DNA from: Nelumbo lutea
Taxonomy: Eukaryota; Streptophyta; Magnoliopsida; Proteales; Nelumbonaceae
Assembly (NCBI GenBank): GCA_022828595.1
Contig: JAKGHH010000004.1
Span: 50,642,922-50,706,921 of the forward strand
DNA length: 64,000 nt
Direction: 5' to 3'
A model generated the notes under the pieces. That model was given only the letters and a program-made list of their open reading frames with translations. It searched no databases and was not told where the DNA came from. The position numbers were made by a program, and so were the translations under genes. Positions 1 to 12,725 of this stretch are shown here, piece by piece (position 1 is the first letter of the stretch; each line of letters opens with the position of its first letter).

Positions 1-53
1 AAAAACTGCTAGTTTTTTAGGGTATTTTACACAATTGAATTATTTTCAATTCC

Positions 54-61
54 TATAAATA
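54..61 (+). promoter_or_regulatory. TATA box of hAT transposase
   Basis: TATAAATA lies about 200 bp upstream of the transposase start at 261. It is followed by a CT-rich leader with repeated ACTCTC motifs (100-140), like a plant core promoter and 5' UTR. Confidence 0.4.
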
Positions 62-260
62 CCCCTATCATTCACCATTCTCATCACACCAATTCTTGTA
101 CTCTCTCGTACTCTCATATACTCTCTTGTACTCTCATACACGGTTCAAGTATCTCAAGTTAGCAATTTGAGAGGCTCAGAGGCTTCAGCATTTCAAACCA
201 GCAGTCTATGTAAGTTGTAACTAAATTAATTTTTACTTTTTTTTAGAATTTAAAAAAAAA

Positions 261-2275
261 ATGGCCGACTCCTCTTGAAACCAATTTCCCAGCATGTTCA
301 ATGTTGACAATGTTCAATTGCAATATGATAGCGTTAGCACCAATGTGGATACTACTGATACTGTTGGAGTTCCCACCCCTGGTACTACTACTAGAGGAAA
401 GAAAAAGAAGGGCAATAAGTTGATTAGCCCAGTCTAACAAGTATTTACCATAGAAGAGGTTGAAGGCAAGGGAGAAAGAGTGGTGTGTACTAAATTTAGG
501 AGTGACTTCAGTTATAGTAGCAAGGGTGGCATTAGCCACTTGGGTAGACACTATGAACAATTAAAAAAAATGAAGAAGAAGAAGAAGAAGAAGAAGAAGA
601 AGAAGCAGGGAAACAAACATCACAAACACAAAATTGGGCATCGGTTTTTTGGTACTTTTAAATATTTTCAAGAAAAAATGAAACAAGAATTAGCAAAGTA
701 TATTGTTCATGCTAAACAACAATTTTTATTAACTAAAGATACTAAGCTTGAAAGATTTTTACAACATTCTGTAAATCCACAATTTAAAAAAGTTTCTATA
801 AACACTATTAGATTAGATGTTTTGAATTTTTTTTGTTTATATAAACAAAACTTTATTTCTACTTTATTAAATCTTTCTTCTAAAGTTGCAATTAATTTTG
901 ATATTTGGACATAAATATAATATAAGTTATATTTGTGTTGCTAGTCATTTTATTGATGAAAATTGGCTTTTACAAAAAAAGAATTTTAAGTTTTATTAGG
1001 CATGAATGGCCACATACTAGCCTAATAATTGTTGTAAGTATTTTAAATACTTTACATAATTCCAGAATTGAAAATAAACTTTTTTCTATTAGTTTTGATA
1101 ATACTAGTAGTAATTATTTAGCAATAAATATTTTAAAATCTCAATTAAAACCAGGTTTAAATGATAAATTATTTTATATTAAATGTGCATGTCACATCTT
1201 AAATGTATTTGTTCATGATGCTTTAAATATTATTTCTTATCATACTTCTAAAATTATAAATTATATTTTTATGTTAGAATTTCTAGAATAGGAAAACAAG
1301 AATTTAAATATTTATGTCAAAATTATGGTTTAAAATATAAAAATTTTGTATTAGATGTTCAACATAAATGCAATTCTACCTATTCTACGTTAGAAAGTTG
1401 TATTCTTACAAAAAAATTCTTATGGTTTTTAATAATGCAAAAATGCCACATGGTATTATACATGAAGAAGACTGGAAAATGGTAGTTTGTATGAAAGAAT
1501 TTTTATGAAATTTTTATGATACAACTAATGAATTTTTGGGTGTTTATTACCCAACTAGTTGTATTTTAGTTAATAATTTATTATGACTAGTGAATGCTTT
1601 GCAAAAATATAGAAAAAAATCAAAAATTAAAAGTATTGTTTAAATAGAAAAATAAATTTAAAAAATATTGGGAGAAAATGTCTCATGTTTATTGCTTAGC
1701 TACAATATTATATCCTAAGATTATGAAAGATGGTTTAGATGTTTTACTTGAATCATATTGTAAAAATATGAATGTTGAAATTGAAAATAAAAAATAAGAA
1801 ATTAATAATTTATTATTTGAAATGTACAGTTTACATGAATCTCAAATGGTAAGGCATATGAAAATTACAATTTGTAAAGGTGCAACTTCCACTTCTGAAA
1901 CATCTAGTTCCAATAGTGGAAAAGAAGAATTTTGGTCTCTAATAAGTAGAAGGCAAAAGTCTACTACCACTTCATCAATAAGTACTTTTACTCAACTTAA
2001 TTTTTATTTATAAGCAAATTCTTCTAATTTAAGTGATTCCTTCATCTTAGAGAAAATAAATAATTTTGATATTTTAGCCTGGTGGAGTGAACATGGAAAA
2101 AAATTATTTAGTTATTGTTGCCATGGCACGTGATCTATTAACCCCTTCGGTGTCTACAATTCCATTGGAGTCTTGTTTTAGTATATGTACTAAGGTGTTG
2201 GACGACAAGAGAAGATGCATGAATGATAAAAGTCGGGAGGTCAACATATCCTTGAAAAGATTGGCTAGATGCTAA
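261..2275 (+). pseudogene. hAT transposase, broken
   Basis: The frame from the ATG at 261 hits a stop after five codons (TGA) and another near 435, but is otherwise readable to 914. In order: a degenerate BED zinc finger (SSKGGISHLGRH; the second Cys of the CxxC pair is lost), a lysine run, the transposase core (SINTIRLD to INFDIWT, to 914), a middle block (935-1291, with SFDNTSSNYLAINILKS and the CACHILNVFVHDAL helix), a region broken by frameshifts (1300-2080), and the hAT C-terminal dimerisation domain (2087-2275; MARDLLTPSVSTIPLESCFS). The family catalyses cut-and-paste transposition, but this copy cannot encode an active protein. I see no introns. Confidence 0.85.
572..605 (+). repeat. 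(AAG)n microsatellite in transposase
   Basis: An in-frame AAG run directly after the BED finger gives a lysine tract of about 14 residues. Confidence 0.9.
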
Positions 2276-2972
2276 TGATAGATTGCAAGATAAAGGATGG
2301 CATGACACTTCACCTGATGTTTCACCAGAATTAGATGGTTAGAGTCAAGGAGATGCATGTGGAACTTAAAGAAAAATGATGAAGACAATATTTTATTATA
2401 TATGCTCAATAATTGTATAGCGTTTTTAAAATTATTGCAAATTTTGTTTTTTTAATCTTATTTAAATTATTTGTTATTTTTTCAACAATGTAAATTTTTA
2501 AAATTTTTTAATTTTATTATTTTGTTTTTATATTTTATTCCATTTCCAATATTTCATTCATCTATTTTTTTGTTCATATTCAAATGAAATAAAATATTTA
2601 TTTTTTTCCAATTTGTTACCTATTTTGTATTTTGTTAAGTATTATTTGTTAAATTTTTATTTTTCCCAAAGTTTTTCACTTTGACACTTAGCAAAAAATG
2701 ACAAAAAAAATCAAAATGTCAAATAAAACAAAAAAAAAAGATTGATCCAATTTGCCTAGGCCCAAGGCTGGGCTGTAGCCTAGCCCGGCACGGCTTGTAG
2801 CCCGCTCGACCTAGGTCCACGGCATGGCATGGGCTTGTGTCGTGGGCCATGCCAAGCTAGTCCTTTGAAGTATCCAAAAGGATGGAAGCACTACTCGACA
2901 CGACTTGTGATTTGCACGGGCTGCCTGCGGACCATGCAGTGTTGGCCTGGCATGGCCCAATTTACACCTCTA

Positions 2973-4680
2973 GAAGGGGTTGAGCTTTGATAGGGTGACA
3001 GTGGATGGAGGATTGATACAGATCCAAAACCAAGACTCCAATTTGCAATGAAATTGAACATAACGAAGGTAGTTTTCTGATAAAACTACAAGGGCACCCA
3101 TTTAATCTTTGGAGTGAAACAATCCTTGGAAACATTGTGAAGACTTTGGGAGGAATCTTGTTAAAGGTAAATTAGAGAAACATGCGTACCATAGAGCTTC
3201 GAGTGGCACAGATAAAACCAGAAAACTTAACCTAATCAATTAAAATATCCTCAAATGGTGTCTAGTATTGAGTTTGGCTGGCCTCAAGAGCTAAAGCGTC
3301 TCTTTGGGGAAGACGATCTGAGGTTGAAGATGATGATGAGGTGGAAGGTTGGAGTACATGTAGCACTTGGGGAATGGAGGAGAGTGGTGATGTGCAGGAA
3401 AAGGAATAGTCTTAGGGGGAACAACAAGTGGGCAGGCCCTCTTACGTTGTTGTGGCAAGAAGGAGAGGTAGCCTGGTTAGAGTTAGCCGAGCTTCTATAT
3501 ATGAACCAACAGGGTGAGAGATGGAACCGGATAAAAACCGAATTGACCCACATGACAACTTAAATGATCACATGGGTTGGGGAAACAAGGGAGAGCTTGT
3601 AGATGGGGAATTCCCGTCTATCTTTGTCTAAAGCAAAGAGGAATATTGTTGAGAAGGGGAAGCAAGACAATGTTTAAGCAAAGAAGGTCAAGGGAGCTTG
3701 TTGCAATGAATTCCTCAGAAAGATTTAGGGGAAAACAATGTGGTTCAATGTTTAGCAAATTGCCCAAACACACGGTATGTGAGGGATTGAATGGAGGATA
3801 GGGAGGAAGAAGATGAAGGATAGATTGATTATAGTGAAGAGGAGGATAATGGTGAGGAAAGCTTAGATGGTGGATCATGCTTAGGAAGTGAGGGAGATGG
3901 AGAATTCCATGAAAAGGAAAATAGGGAGAATCTTGGAATTTCTATTTCAAGACAATATGAAAGGAGAACAAGTGGACGTGTTGGCTCAGATAGGCAAGAC
4001 AGACAAAGTTAATGGAATAAAGCACCATCACACAATGTTGGGGAGGGAAATCTATGCTCAAGAATAGACCAGTCCAAACCAAGTTTTCTTTCTATGCAAG
4101 ATGCCGAGAGGGAAGCAACCCAAGCTATCCAAAAGCAGATTGGGAATACACCATAGAGGGGTTAACAAATGGGTAAGAAAAGAGATCCTTCTGTTGCCAA
4201 AGTGATGGGCTTGTTTTCTCACCAATCCAAAGAGACAGAAAGTATTCATGCCTCAAAACAGAGAATGACAACTACCTTCCTTTTTTTCAACCCCCCCCCT
4301 TCTTCCACTCCTCGGCTAAACCCAGGTAATCTTATCGTTTCCAGTTTTGTTACTGATGAGTGCTCTATGTCTCTTGTTCTAGATTCCCTTCCAGTCCCGA
4401 AGTCGAAGGCCCATGACAGAAGATACACGGAAAATGCAGTGGGAGGTAGAGGAGGAACCAAAGGGGGGGATGAGTATGAATAAAAGATTTTGAGAAATCA
4501 TTGACAAAATAGTGGGTGAATACGAAAAAAAATGAACTACAAAGGCAGGATGCACATGGGACAGGAAAGGAAAATAGTGAGGAGAGAGAGGTAAGAAATG
4601 AAGAGGTGAATAGGACAGGAGAGCCAGATAATTTCATTACAATTCACTCTATAGTATAATTTATGGAAAAGTTGGGATGT
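2973..4680 (+). pseudogene. LINE ORF1 (gag-like) remnant
   Basis: Conceptual translation of 3060-3250 matches the DUF4283-like fold of plant L1 ORF1 proteins (LQGHPFNLWSETILGNI...LGGILLKV). It is followed by a charged, low-complexity tail with many stops and frameshifts. Nearby open frames such as 3255-3563 are fragments of the same protein. ORF1 proteins bind LINE RNA. A related ORF1 tail lies at 23950-25150. Sense strand is plus, leading into the endonuclease at 4870. Confidence 0.6.
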
Positions 4681-4689
4681 AAACTGAAG

Positions 4690-5740
4690 AACATGATCTA
4701 AAAGTTTTTTTACAAAAAAAGAATGAGGAATGTAAAGCCAAGAAAGGAAATTAAGTGAAGTTGAGAGATTAAAAAGAGATGTAGAGGGAGATAGAATTTT
4801 GCTATGAAAGGGGAAAGGAGGAAATGGGTAAAATATATTCTAGTTGTAGGAAGGGATTGAGTGGTAAGGTTAAAACGAGAGTTCTAAGTTGGAATGTGAG
4901 GGGGTTAGGGAATGCAAGAAAAAGAACAACAATTAAAGAGGTGATTAAGAGGACTAATCCAGATGTAGTGCTAATTTAGGAGTTTAAACGGATGGAATTT
5001 GACAATATATGGGCAAGGAGTGTATGGAGAGCTAGGGGGATTAAGTGGGTGGATGCTCCCTCTTGCAGATCCTTAAAAAGGATAGTGACATTATGGAAAG
5101 AAGATGTACTAGTAAGGATGGAGGAACTAAAAGGTAATTATTCAATCTCTCACGGTGCTAAGAAATGTATATGGCCCCAATAATTATAGGGAGAGAAAGA
5201 AAATGTGGGAATAATTGGATGATATCATGGGATTGTGGGAAGGACCATGGTGTGTGGGAGGGAATTTTGATGTAGGCAGGTTCTCAGAAGAAACCAACAA
5301 CCTTAAGCAAGGGGTGACCACAAGTATGAAAAGATTTAACCTTTTTGTGAATGATTTTGAACTTAAACAGACCCTTCTCCTACACAATAATTTTACTTTG
5401 TACAACCTCCAATTAAATCCAATATGCTCTAAGTTAGATAGAATTTCTATTTTTGATTGATTGGGAAGAACATTAGGGGAATATAACTTTGAGGGCACTT
5501 CCTAAGCTTAACTTAGATAATTGGCCCATAGCAATTTTTAAGGAAGATTTAAGGAGTGGTGGGACCGCCCCCTTCACATTTGAGAACATGTGGTTGATCC
5601 TTCTAGGCTTTATCAAGAAGATCAGAGTGTGGTGGGAGTAATGCTATTCCTCAATGAATTGGAAAGGTATGGGATTTCATAAGAAACCCCAATACTTAAA
5701 ACTTAGGATTAAAGAGAATCTATTGGAAAAATCAGAGCGT
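4690..5740 (+). pseudogene. LINE ORF2 endonuclease (APE-type)
   Basis: Reads as the apurinic-like endonuclease that nicks target DNA for L1 integration. The motif SWNVRGLGN starts near 4888. The QETK motif has a stop in place of Gln (near 4977) and reads EFK after it. VYGPNN is near 5168 and the catalytic GGNFDVGRF near 5260, followed by LDRISIFD near 5440. Linker sequence up to reverse transcriptase continues to 5740 (RALPKLNLDNWPIAIF). Several stops and frameshifts are present. The reverse transcriptase is missing here; zinc-finger and RNase H parts of a LINE resume at 18034 beyond the hAT/Tat insertion. Confidence 0.8.
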
Positions 5741-6800
5741 ATTATATTGTATCTTTGAAAGGTAGATATGGGGGACGCAAGGAAATCGGGTATTGCATAT
5801 CTTTTCGTCCGTAGTGGTACCATATCGTATCAATACGGGGGAGTATCAACCATTTCAGTATCGTAATGATCGATACGCTACCGATACGCCCCCAAAATGA
5901 TACAAGCAGAGATTAACAAAAAAAAAAAAACAATAACAACAAAAACGCATCAAACGTGAAGATTTGGGAAGATTTTTAAGTTTTGGAAAATATTGCGAAA
6001 ATAGGTGAATTTTTCAAATTTTTTCATTTGATCCCTTTGATTTGTTGTTTCTTTCTTATTTGAATGCTTGAAAGTGTTCTCAACTAAGCTGATCTACATT
6101 TTCCATGTCAAAAATCATAATTTTTTTTATTATATGTGTAGATCTATGGATTTTTATGAATAAATCTAGAAAAATAAAAATTAAAAAATTAAAATGTTTG
6201 TTTTTTTATTTGAATGCAAGGACTTAATATCTTAGAAACGTAGGGATGATCTACCATATCCATGTAAGATTTGAAATTTTCTGTGTAATATTTATTTTTT
6301 ATTTTTTTTTATTTTTTTATAATTTTTGAAATTAAAAAATAAATATTAATTAATTATTTTTTATTATGATTTTTCCATAATGATTGAATGTATTGTAAAT
6401 CTATGGCTAATCTATCATATCCATAGATCATTTGGGATTTTGGAACTTATTCTTTAAATATGTGATTTTTTTAGTTTTTTATAATTTTTTTAATTAAAAA
6501 TAAATATTAGTTATTTATTTTTTATTATAATTTGTCCATAAACAGTGAATATATTCATAATATATGGCTGATCTATCATATCCATAGATCATTTGGCATT
6601 TTTATTCAAATTTGGATAATGATTTTGAAATATGGATTATGAATAAATATGAATATGATTATGAAGTGCTTTCTAATTTATTTTTATGGTTTACATGAAT
6701 TATGATAGTTAAATTAATTGGATCTCTTGGAAGCATTGGTCTCTTGGCTCTTCATCTCTTGGATATTTAAAATTGAAATTTCATTTGTCGAGTCTTTAAT

Positions 6801-8840
6801 ATGGCACCTAAAAGGGAAGAAAACCCAAATATTGGATAGAGATATGATACTAGTGATAGACTTCATACTAAGTGTAATTTTTGTTGGCAGATTATGAAAG
6901 CCGATGGTGTAACCCGTCTTAAATATCACTTGGCTAGAGGGTATCCAAACGTTTTGGATTGTCCAAAGTGCTTAATGGAAATTTCCAAGGCAATGAAAGA
7001 ACATCTCAAAGAACAAAAGTTATTGAAGAAACAAAAACAAATAGAGAATAAAATGTTAGGAAGAACATTGAGGCCTAGAAGAAGAAGAAGAAGAAGAAGA
7101 AGAAGAAGAAGAAGAAGAAGAATAAATGACTCAATATGTTAACATTGATGATGATGATGATGATGCAAAGCGAAGAGCATTCAATATGGGCAGGCATGCA
7201 TCACGAGCTTCTCAATGGGCACAAGAACAATTGCAAAGATTCTATAGCACTAGGCCCCAATTTAAAAAATCACAACATCATGAAGGGGTTCATCACAACC
7301 ACAATTATCTAAAAGAAAGAGTGGTATTTTTTTAGCAAAGAATTGAAAAGAAGCATTTAACATATTTAAGCCCTTTAAGTCCAAAAAAATCTACAACAAG
7401 TGACACTCCTAGTATAGATGGACAGATTTTTGTGTAGAGACTGTGATGTTGGACAAAACAAAAGTTAAGGAGTGTTATGATCATGGATCTGGAAATGATG
7501 CTAAAAGAGTTGTTTCAAAGTTTTTTATACAATCATATCCTTGCAAAAGTAGGAAAAAGGTATATGGGGGCCCTACACCTTATGAAATTATGAGGAAGTT
7601 GAAGAGTTGAAAAGTCATTTCAAAACATTCTTCCAAAAAGCTGAAGCATATGGGCTCACTATTATATGTTATGGTTGGACAAAACCAACTAGATTGTCGA
7701 TAATCAATTTTATGGTGTAATGTAATGGGCAAACAATGTTTCATAAATCCACTAATGCATCTAGTGATCGACAGAATACACAATATTTTTTTTCAAGTTG
7801 ATGAATACAGTGGTTGATGAAGTTGGTGCAGAAAATGTTGTTCAAATTGTGATTAATAGTGGAAGTGCCTATAAAGCAGTTGGCATAATGTAAAAAAAAA
7901 AAAAAAAAAAAAAAAGACTTGTATTGGACACAGTGTGCAACCCATTACCTTGATTTAATGTTAGAAGCATCGCTAAAGTTTCTATGGTATTCAGAGTCAT
8001 TGAAAAGGGAAAAACGAATACCAATTTCATTTATAATCACTCAATTATTCTCAACTTGATGAGGAGTTTTAATATGTCTAGGGCTAATTTGCTTTGCCAC
8101 TCATTATATTGCTCTTGAAAGTCTAAATTCTCAAAAAGCTATTGAAATGCATGATTAATTCAGATGAATGGAAATCATTGCTATAAATAAGAACAAAAAA
8201 GGGAAAAGGTAAAAAAAATTATCAACAACAACAACTTTTGGAAATTAATTCAACAATATACTTTGATAACTGAGACCCTTATAAAAATGCTTTGAATTAT
8301 TGATGGTGAAAAAAGAGCAACAATGGGAGTTGTATATGAGGCAATGCGTAGAGTGAATAAGATTATTGAAGAAAATTTTCCAAATTCAAATAAGCACATC
8401 CTAGACATTATATAAGGCATGCATTTTGTTTTACTTTATGTAGTTATATCATTAATTTCCAATTTTCTATATTTTTATACTAATTGCTAAATAAATATTT
8501 AAGATTCCAATTAACAATATTACATTTTTCTTAAATTTTAGCATATTATTTAAATTTAGCCTTCCAATATGATCATGATCTTGTTGTGGATGAGGATTTA
8601 TTATCATCTTTGGAAAAAGTCATTACTAAGTTGGAGCCAAATGAAACCAGACCTGCCCTTGACTTAAAAGAAGTAAATGTGTAATTGTATAAGCTGATAA
8701 ATTATATAATAATACATTTTTATAATATGATACTAATATCTGTTATTTTCAATTAAGGCAAAAACATTCCATGAAGCATTAAGTGGCTTTGTAGATTCTA
8801 TGGCCGTCAAAGCAAGAACAAGATATAACCCAAGTAAATT
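6801..8840 (+). pseudogene. hAT transposase, DUF659 family, broken
   Basis: Start chosen at ATG 6801 (MAPKREENP). In order: a BED zinc finger with CNFC and RLKYHLAR (6870-6960), an arginine run, an aspartate run (7146-7165), a linker, and the DUF659 core. The core includes YGWTKPTRLSIINFMVWCNG (about 7667-7725) and the conserved DEVGAENVVQIVINSG near 7817. The usual DNAS motif reads NSGS here. Stops follow 7890. The tail (TFHEALSGFVDSMAVKARTRYNP, 8763-8833) ends at a possible GT splice donor. Cut-and-paste transposase by family; inactive as it stands. Confidence 0.8.
7078..7122 (+). repeat. (AGA)n microsatellite, poly-Arg
   Basis: An in-frame AGA run encodes about 15 arginines just after the BED finger. 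A GAT run (7146-7165) follows and encodes aspartates. Confidence 0.9.
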
Positions 8841-9095
8841 AAAATTTTAAATATTCTAGATTTTTTATTCTTTAATGTTAAATTATCATGTTGCGAACCT
8901 GACAACCGTAGCAAGACTCACCAGACTACTCAAATCTCAGCCAAGGAAAGGCTCGGTAAACAGACGCCACCCCAGGTGGTCTCTATTTCTGAATCCAGTT
9001 CAGTCAAGGACCACCCAGCACGGCCCAAGAAGTAAAGAGCACACACTGCAGCTCCAAATGACAGGGATGTAGAGACCCGAGAGCTTTGACAATGC

Positions 9096-10160
9096 TTGAT
9101 CGAGTTGGAGCGCAGCCAAGCCCAGAAGAGCACGGTGCCACCCGTAGATCAACCTGCACAACCAAGTGGCCAGTCTATCAAGGAATTGCCCTTCGTCCAA
9201 GAGATTGTGGACGACCTTCCCCCTATGGGGTGGCGGGCACTGCAATTCGACAAGTACAATGGGAATACCGGCCCCAGCAAACACATTGAAGCATTCAAAG
9301 CCCAAATGATGCTACACAATTCGTTTGAGGGCTTGATGTGCAAAGCTCTTGTCACCACCCTCAAAGGCCCGGCCCTGAAATGGTACTCGTTCCTTCCCCC
9401 ATGCTCCATAGTACCATGGTAGCAGCTGGAGAGCCAGTTTCTGGCACAATTCACAGCAAGCCAGAAGCACTGGAAGACTTTGACCATCCTCATGCAAGTA
9501 CGACAAAGGAAGGGAGAGTCTCTCAGAGACTACCTGACAAGGTTCAACACTGAAGCACTACAGGTCTAGAACCTAAACCAGCCGATGGCCATCATATCTA
9601 TACAGCACGGACTCTGCCCTTCACCATTCAACTTCTCCATATCCAAGAATCCTCCTTAGACATTAGCTGCACTAATGAGCCACGCTCAAAAATACATCAA
9701 CGCGGAGGAGGCTTAGGCACAACTAAGAGACGAGGAGGAACAACCTTACAAGAAGAGAAGGGACACCGAGGAGCGAAAGACAGAGAGGGTGGACAGAGAA
9801 AGCAAATGACAGGACTGCCGACCAGAGAGGAAGCCACGCACGCCGCCTCTGACACTCAGGAATTTCACTCCACTAATTAATCCATGGTCTGAAATCCTGA
9901 TGCAGATTCGAGATAGCAAGTATGTTTGGTGGCTTGAAAAGATGAAGACCCAAGTCAATAAAAGAAATTGTGACAAGTACTGCGACTTTCATTGGGACCA
10001 CGGCCACGAAACTAACAACTGTCTCGACCTCAAACACCACCTTGAAGACCTAATCAAGCACGGCTACTTGGTGGGCTTCATCGACATAAAAGAAGATAAC
10101 CCCCCTAAGGAGGAGCTGCGCCCAGGCCCCCGGGCCGAGCTCCTCCAACTGGAGTTATAG
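9096..10160 (+). pseudogene. Tat gag capsid/zinc knuckle
   Basis: Reads through several stops. It includes the retrotransposon gag core (KHIEAFKAQMMLHN near 9280, ALKWYSFLP near 9375, RQRKGESLRDYLTRFNTEAL near 9510). At 9900-10160 is a zinc-knuckle-like segment (CDKYCDFHWDHGHETNNC) and the conserved LIKHGYLVGFI. The product would form the virus-like particle and package RNA. Stops at 9070, 9421, 9568 and 9658 make it non-functional. Confidence 0.85.
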
Positions 10161-10225
10161 CAGCGATCTCGGGAGGAATGGCTTCCGAAGGGGAGAGCAA
10201 CTTAGGTTAGAAGAGATACACACGC

Positions 10226-10636
10226 TTGATGGAGGTCGACAACAAGGAGCAGAAGAAGAGACAAGAGGAACCGGTCACATTCACTGAAGATGACCTTAGG
10301 GGGGTCCAAACCCCACATAATGATGCCCTGGTGATCACGAACGAGAATGCAAACTACGAAGTTCGGCGCATCCTGGTAGACACTGGGAGCTCAGTCGATG
10401 TCTTATTCGAAGACGCCTTTGATCAGCTCAACATCGGCAGAGATCGTCTCACAATGATCAACACTCCCCTAATGGGCTTCTCCGGGCAGTCACTTATGCC
10501 AACAGGAAGGATCACTCAGCCCTTGCTAATCGGAGATGGCGAGATCAGTTCTACAACCATGGTAGATTTTATCATCATCCAATGCCTTTCTTCCTACAAC
10601 ACCATCCTCGGTTGGCTGACCTTGAATGCTCTGTGA
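10226..10636 (+). pseudogene. Tat aspartic protease
   Basis: About 136 residues. FTEDDLRGV and PHNDALV precede the active-site DTGSSVDVLF near 10380, so the catalytic triplet is intact. It ends in SSYNTILGWLTLNAL, where the family has an IIGRP-like motif. A stop at 10636 separates it from the reverse transcriptase. The role would be to cleave the gag-pol precursor. Confidence 0.88.
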
Positions 10637-10846
10637 GCCATTGTGTCCACCTTCCATCTGGCCATGAAGTTCTCGACCCCATATAGAGTGGGAGTGGAGC
10701 GTGGAGACCAGAGAGTGGCACAACAATGTTACCTGATGTCTTGCCGAGGAAAATAGCCATCCATGGAGACACTTACAACTAAGAGCACAGATCTATGTGA
10801 CAAGCTAAGAACACAGTGCGATCAACCTGTTGAAGACCTCATCTAG

Positions 10847-11640
10847 GTGCCGCTCTCTGAGAGAGACCCTAAGAAGACAATCCAGATCGGATCTCTCCTA
10901 GACAACTGTCTACATGAGGACTTCATTCAACTACTAAGAAACCATGCCGATGTATTTGCATGGTCACCGGTGGATATGCCGGATATTGATCTCGAGGTCA
11001 TCACCCACTACCTCAACGCCGACCCGCTCTACTGACCAATTAGGTAGAAGAAGAGCTTCGCCACAGAACGGAGGCAAATTATTAATGAAGTGGTCTAGAA
11101 GCTTCTCGACACCGGCTTTATCTGGGAAGTAAAGTACCCGGACAGGCTAGCCAACGTGGTGATGGTGAAGAAGGCAAATGGGAAGTGGAGAATATGCATG
11201 GACTTCACCAACCCAAACAAAGCCTGTCTCAAAGACAGTTTCCCTCTGTTGAGGATAGACCAACTCGTCGACGTAACGGTAGGGAATGAACTCCTAAGCT
11301 TCATGGACGCATTCTCAGGCTACAACCAGATCCAGGTGCATCCCAAGGATCAAGAGAAGATTGCTTTCATCATTGACTGTGGATTATATTGCTACAAAGC
11401 AATGCCGTTTATCCTTAAAAACCTCGGCGCTACTTATTAGTGACTAGTGAATGAGGTGTTCAACGGCCAGGTCGGCCGCAACATTGAAGCTTATGTCAAC
11501 AACATGCTCGTGAAAAGTAAGAAGGCCAAAGCACCACCTAGTTGATCTCAAGGAAGTCTTTGGCACCCTTAGGAAGTATCAGATGAAATTGAATCCGACC
11601 AAGTGTGCCTTAGGGGTTGGTATCAGAAAATTTCTAGGGT
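10847..11640 (+). pseudogene. Tat reverse transcriptase, active site lost
   Basis: Fragments in order: FAWSPVDMPDID, KKANGKWRICMDFTNPNKAC (11163-11222), FMDAFSGYNQIQ, and MPFILKNLGATY (11400-11440). Two stops and the catalytic motif follow. The motif near 11490 reads YVNNM instead of YVDDM, so both metal-binding aspartates are asparagines. The thumb continues in another frame from 11583. It cannot synthesise DNA. Confidence 0.9.
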
Positions 11641-12719
11641 TTATGGTCACTCAACGAGGAACCGAAGCCAATCTAGAAAAAATCCAGGCCATCCTCGACA
11701 TGGATTCTAGTGGACCAGTGCTTGCCCATCTTCAAGGCCTTAAAAAGGTTAAGGACTTCCAATGGATCAAAGAATGCGAGCAATCCTTTCAAGAGATGAA
11801 GAGATACCTAACCTCACCACCTTTCCTCACCAAACTGAACCCTAGGGACGACCTACTGCTCTACCTCTCAGCCGGAGATGAGGTGGTCAGCTCGGTGCAA
11901 GTCAAAGAGGAAGACCGAAAACAGAGGCCGATCTACTATACTAGCAAAGTTCTCTATGACGCAGAGACTCGGTACTCAAACTTAGAAAAGGTAGCCCTGG
12001 CTCTGATCACCATGGCAAGGAAACTCAAGCCACACTTCCAAGCCCACAAAGTCCGCATACTTACCGACCAACCTCTCAAGCAAGTGCTACAGAGGCCGGA
12101 AGTATGTGGCCGCTTGATCAAGTGGAGTGTGGAACTGAATGAGTTCGACATAGAGTATGCTCCTCGGCCCACCATCAAGGCCCAAGTCTTGGCTGACTTT
12201 CTGGGAAAATGTACGTTTACAGTTCAAGACGCGGCCCCGGCACCGCAAATATGGACTCTCCATGTGGACGGTCCATCCAATAAGCAAGGCAGCAAGGCTG
12301 GCCTCATCCTCTTTAGACCAGAAGACACAGTGCTCGAGCATTTCCTAAGGTTCGAGTTCAAGGCCTCCAACAATGAAGCCAAATACGAGGCTTTGATTAC
12401 CAGACTCCGACTTGCCCTAGACCTTGGTGCTCGACACGTCGAGGCCTTCAGCGACTCCCAATTAGTAGTCAACCAGTTCCACAGCCAGTTCGAGGCATGG
12501 ACCCTGACGATGGCAAGCTACCTACAAAAGGTGCAAGAGCTCGCTCAACGTCTCGATCATTTCACTATCCAACAAATCCCTCGAGCTGAGAATGTCCAAG
12601 CTGATGCACTTTCAAAGCTGGCCAGCTCGCCGTGGACCGACCTCAATGCAATAGTTAAGGTTGACATCCTGGCTCAACTCAACATCGCTCCTATGGTGCT
12701 TCTCATCCTTCTAGTGTAG
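11583..12719 (+). pseudogene. Tat connection RNase H plus second archaeal-type RNase H
   Basis: The longest frame of the element (378 codons). Its first part is the reverse transcriptase thumb (MKLNPTKCALGV, FLGFMVTQRG) and the pol RNase H (RPIYYTSKVLYDAETRY, LTDQPLKQVL). A linker (ALADFL-like, near 12190) is followed by the second RNase H (IWTLHVDGPSNKQGSKAGLI, 12250-12310; NNEAKYEALI; FSDSQLVV; PRAENVQADALSKLA). The duplicated RNase H is the defining Tat feature. It lacks a stop until 12717 even though neighbouring domains are broken. Confidence 0.92.
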
Positions 12720-12725
12720 CAAGGC

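Larger units (their letters stand above)
1..2972 (+). mobile_element. hAT transposon (Ac/RICESLEEPER-like), decayed
   Basis: Contains a broken hAT transposase, a 5' promoter-like region, and a GC-rich 3' subterminal region (2750-2972) full of repeated GGCATGG/GCCCGG motifs. It ends in ACACCTCTA, the inverse of the TAGAGGTGT start typical of plant hAT elements. The 5' terminal repeat is outside the window or lost, so no target duplication can be tested. The 3' end abuts LINE ORF1 sequence at about 2990. Confidence 0.75.

Noticed and set aside
9000..9493. Several long minus-strand frames opposite Tat gag
   Set aside because: Shadows of gag in GC-rich sequence; the plus-strand frame carries the conserved gag motifs.
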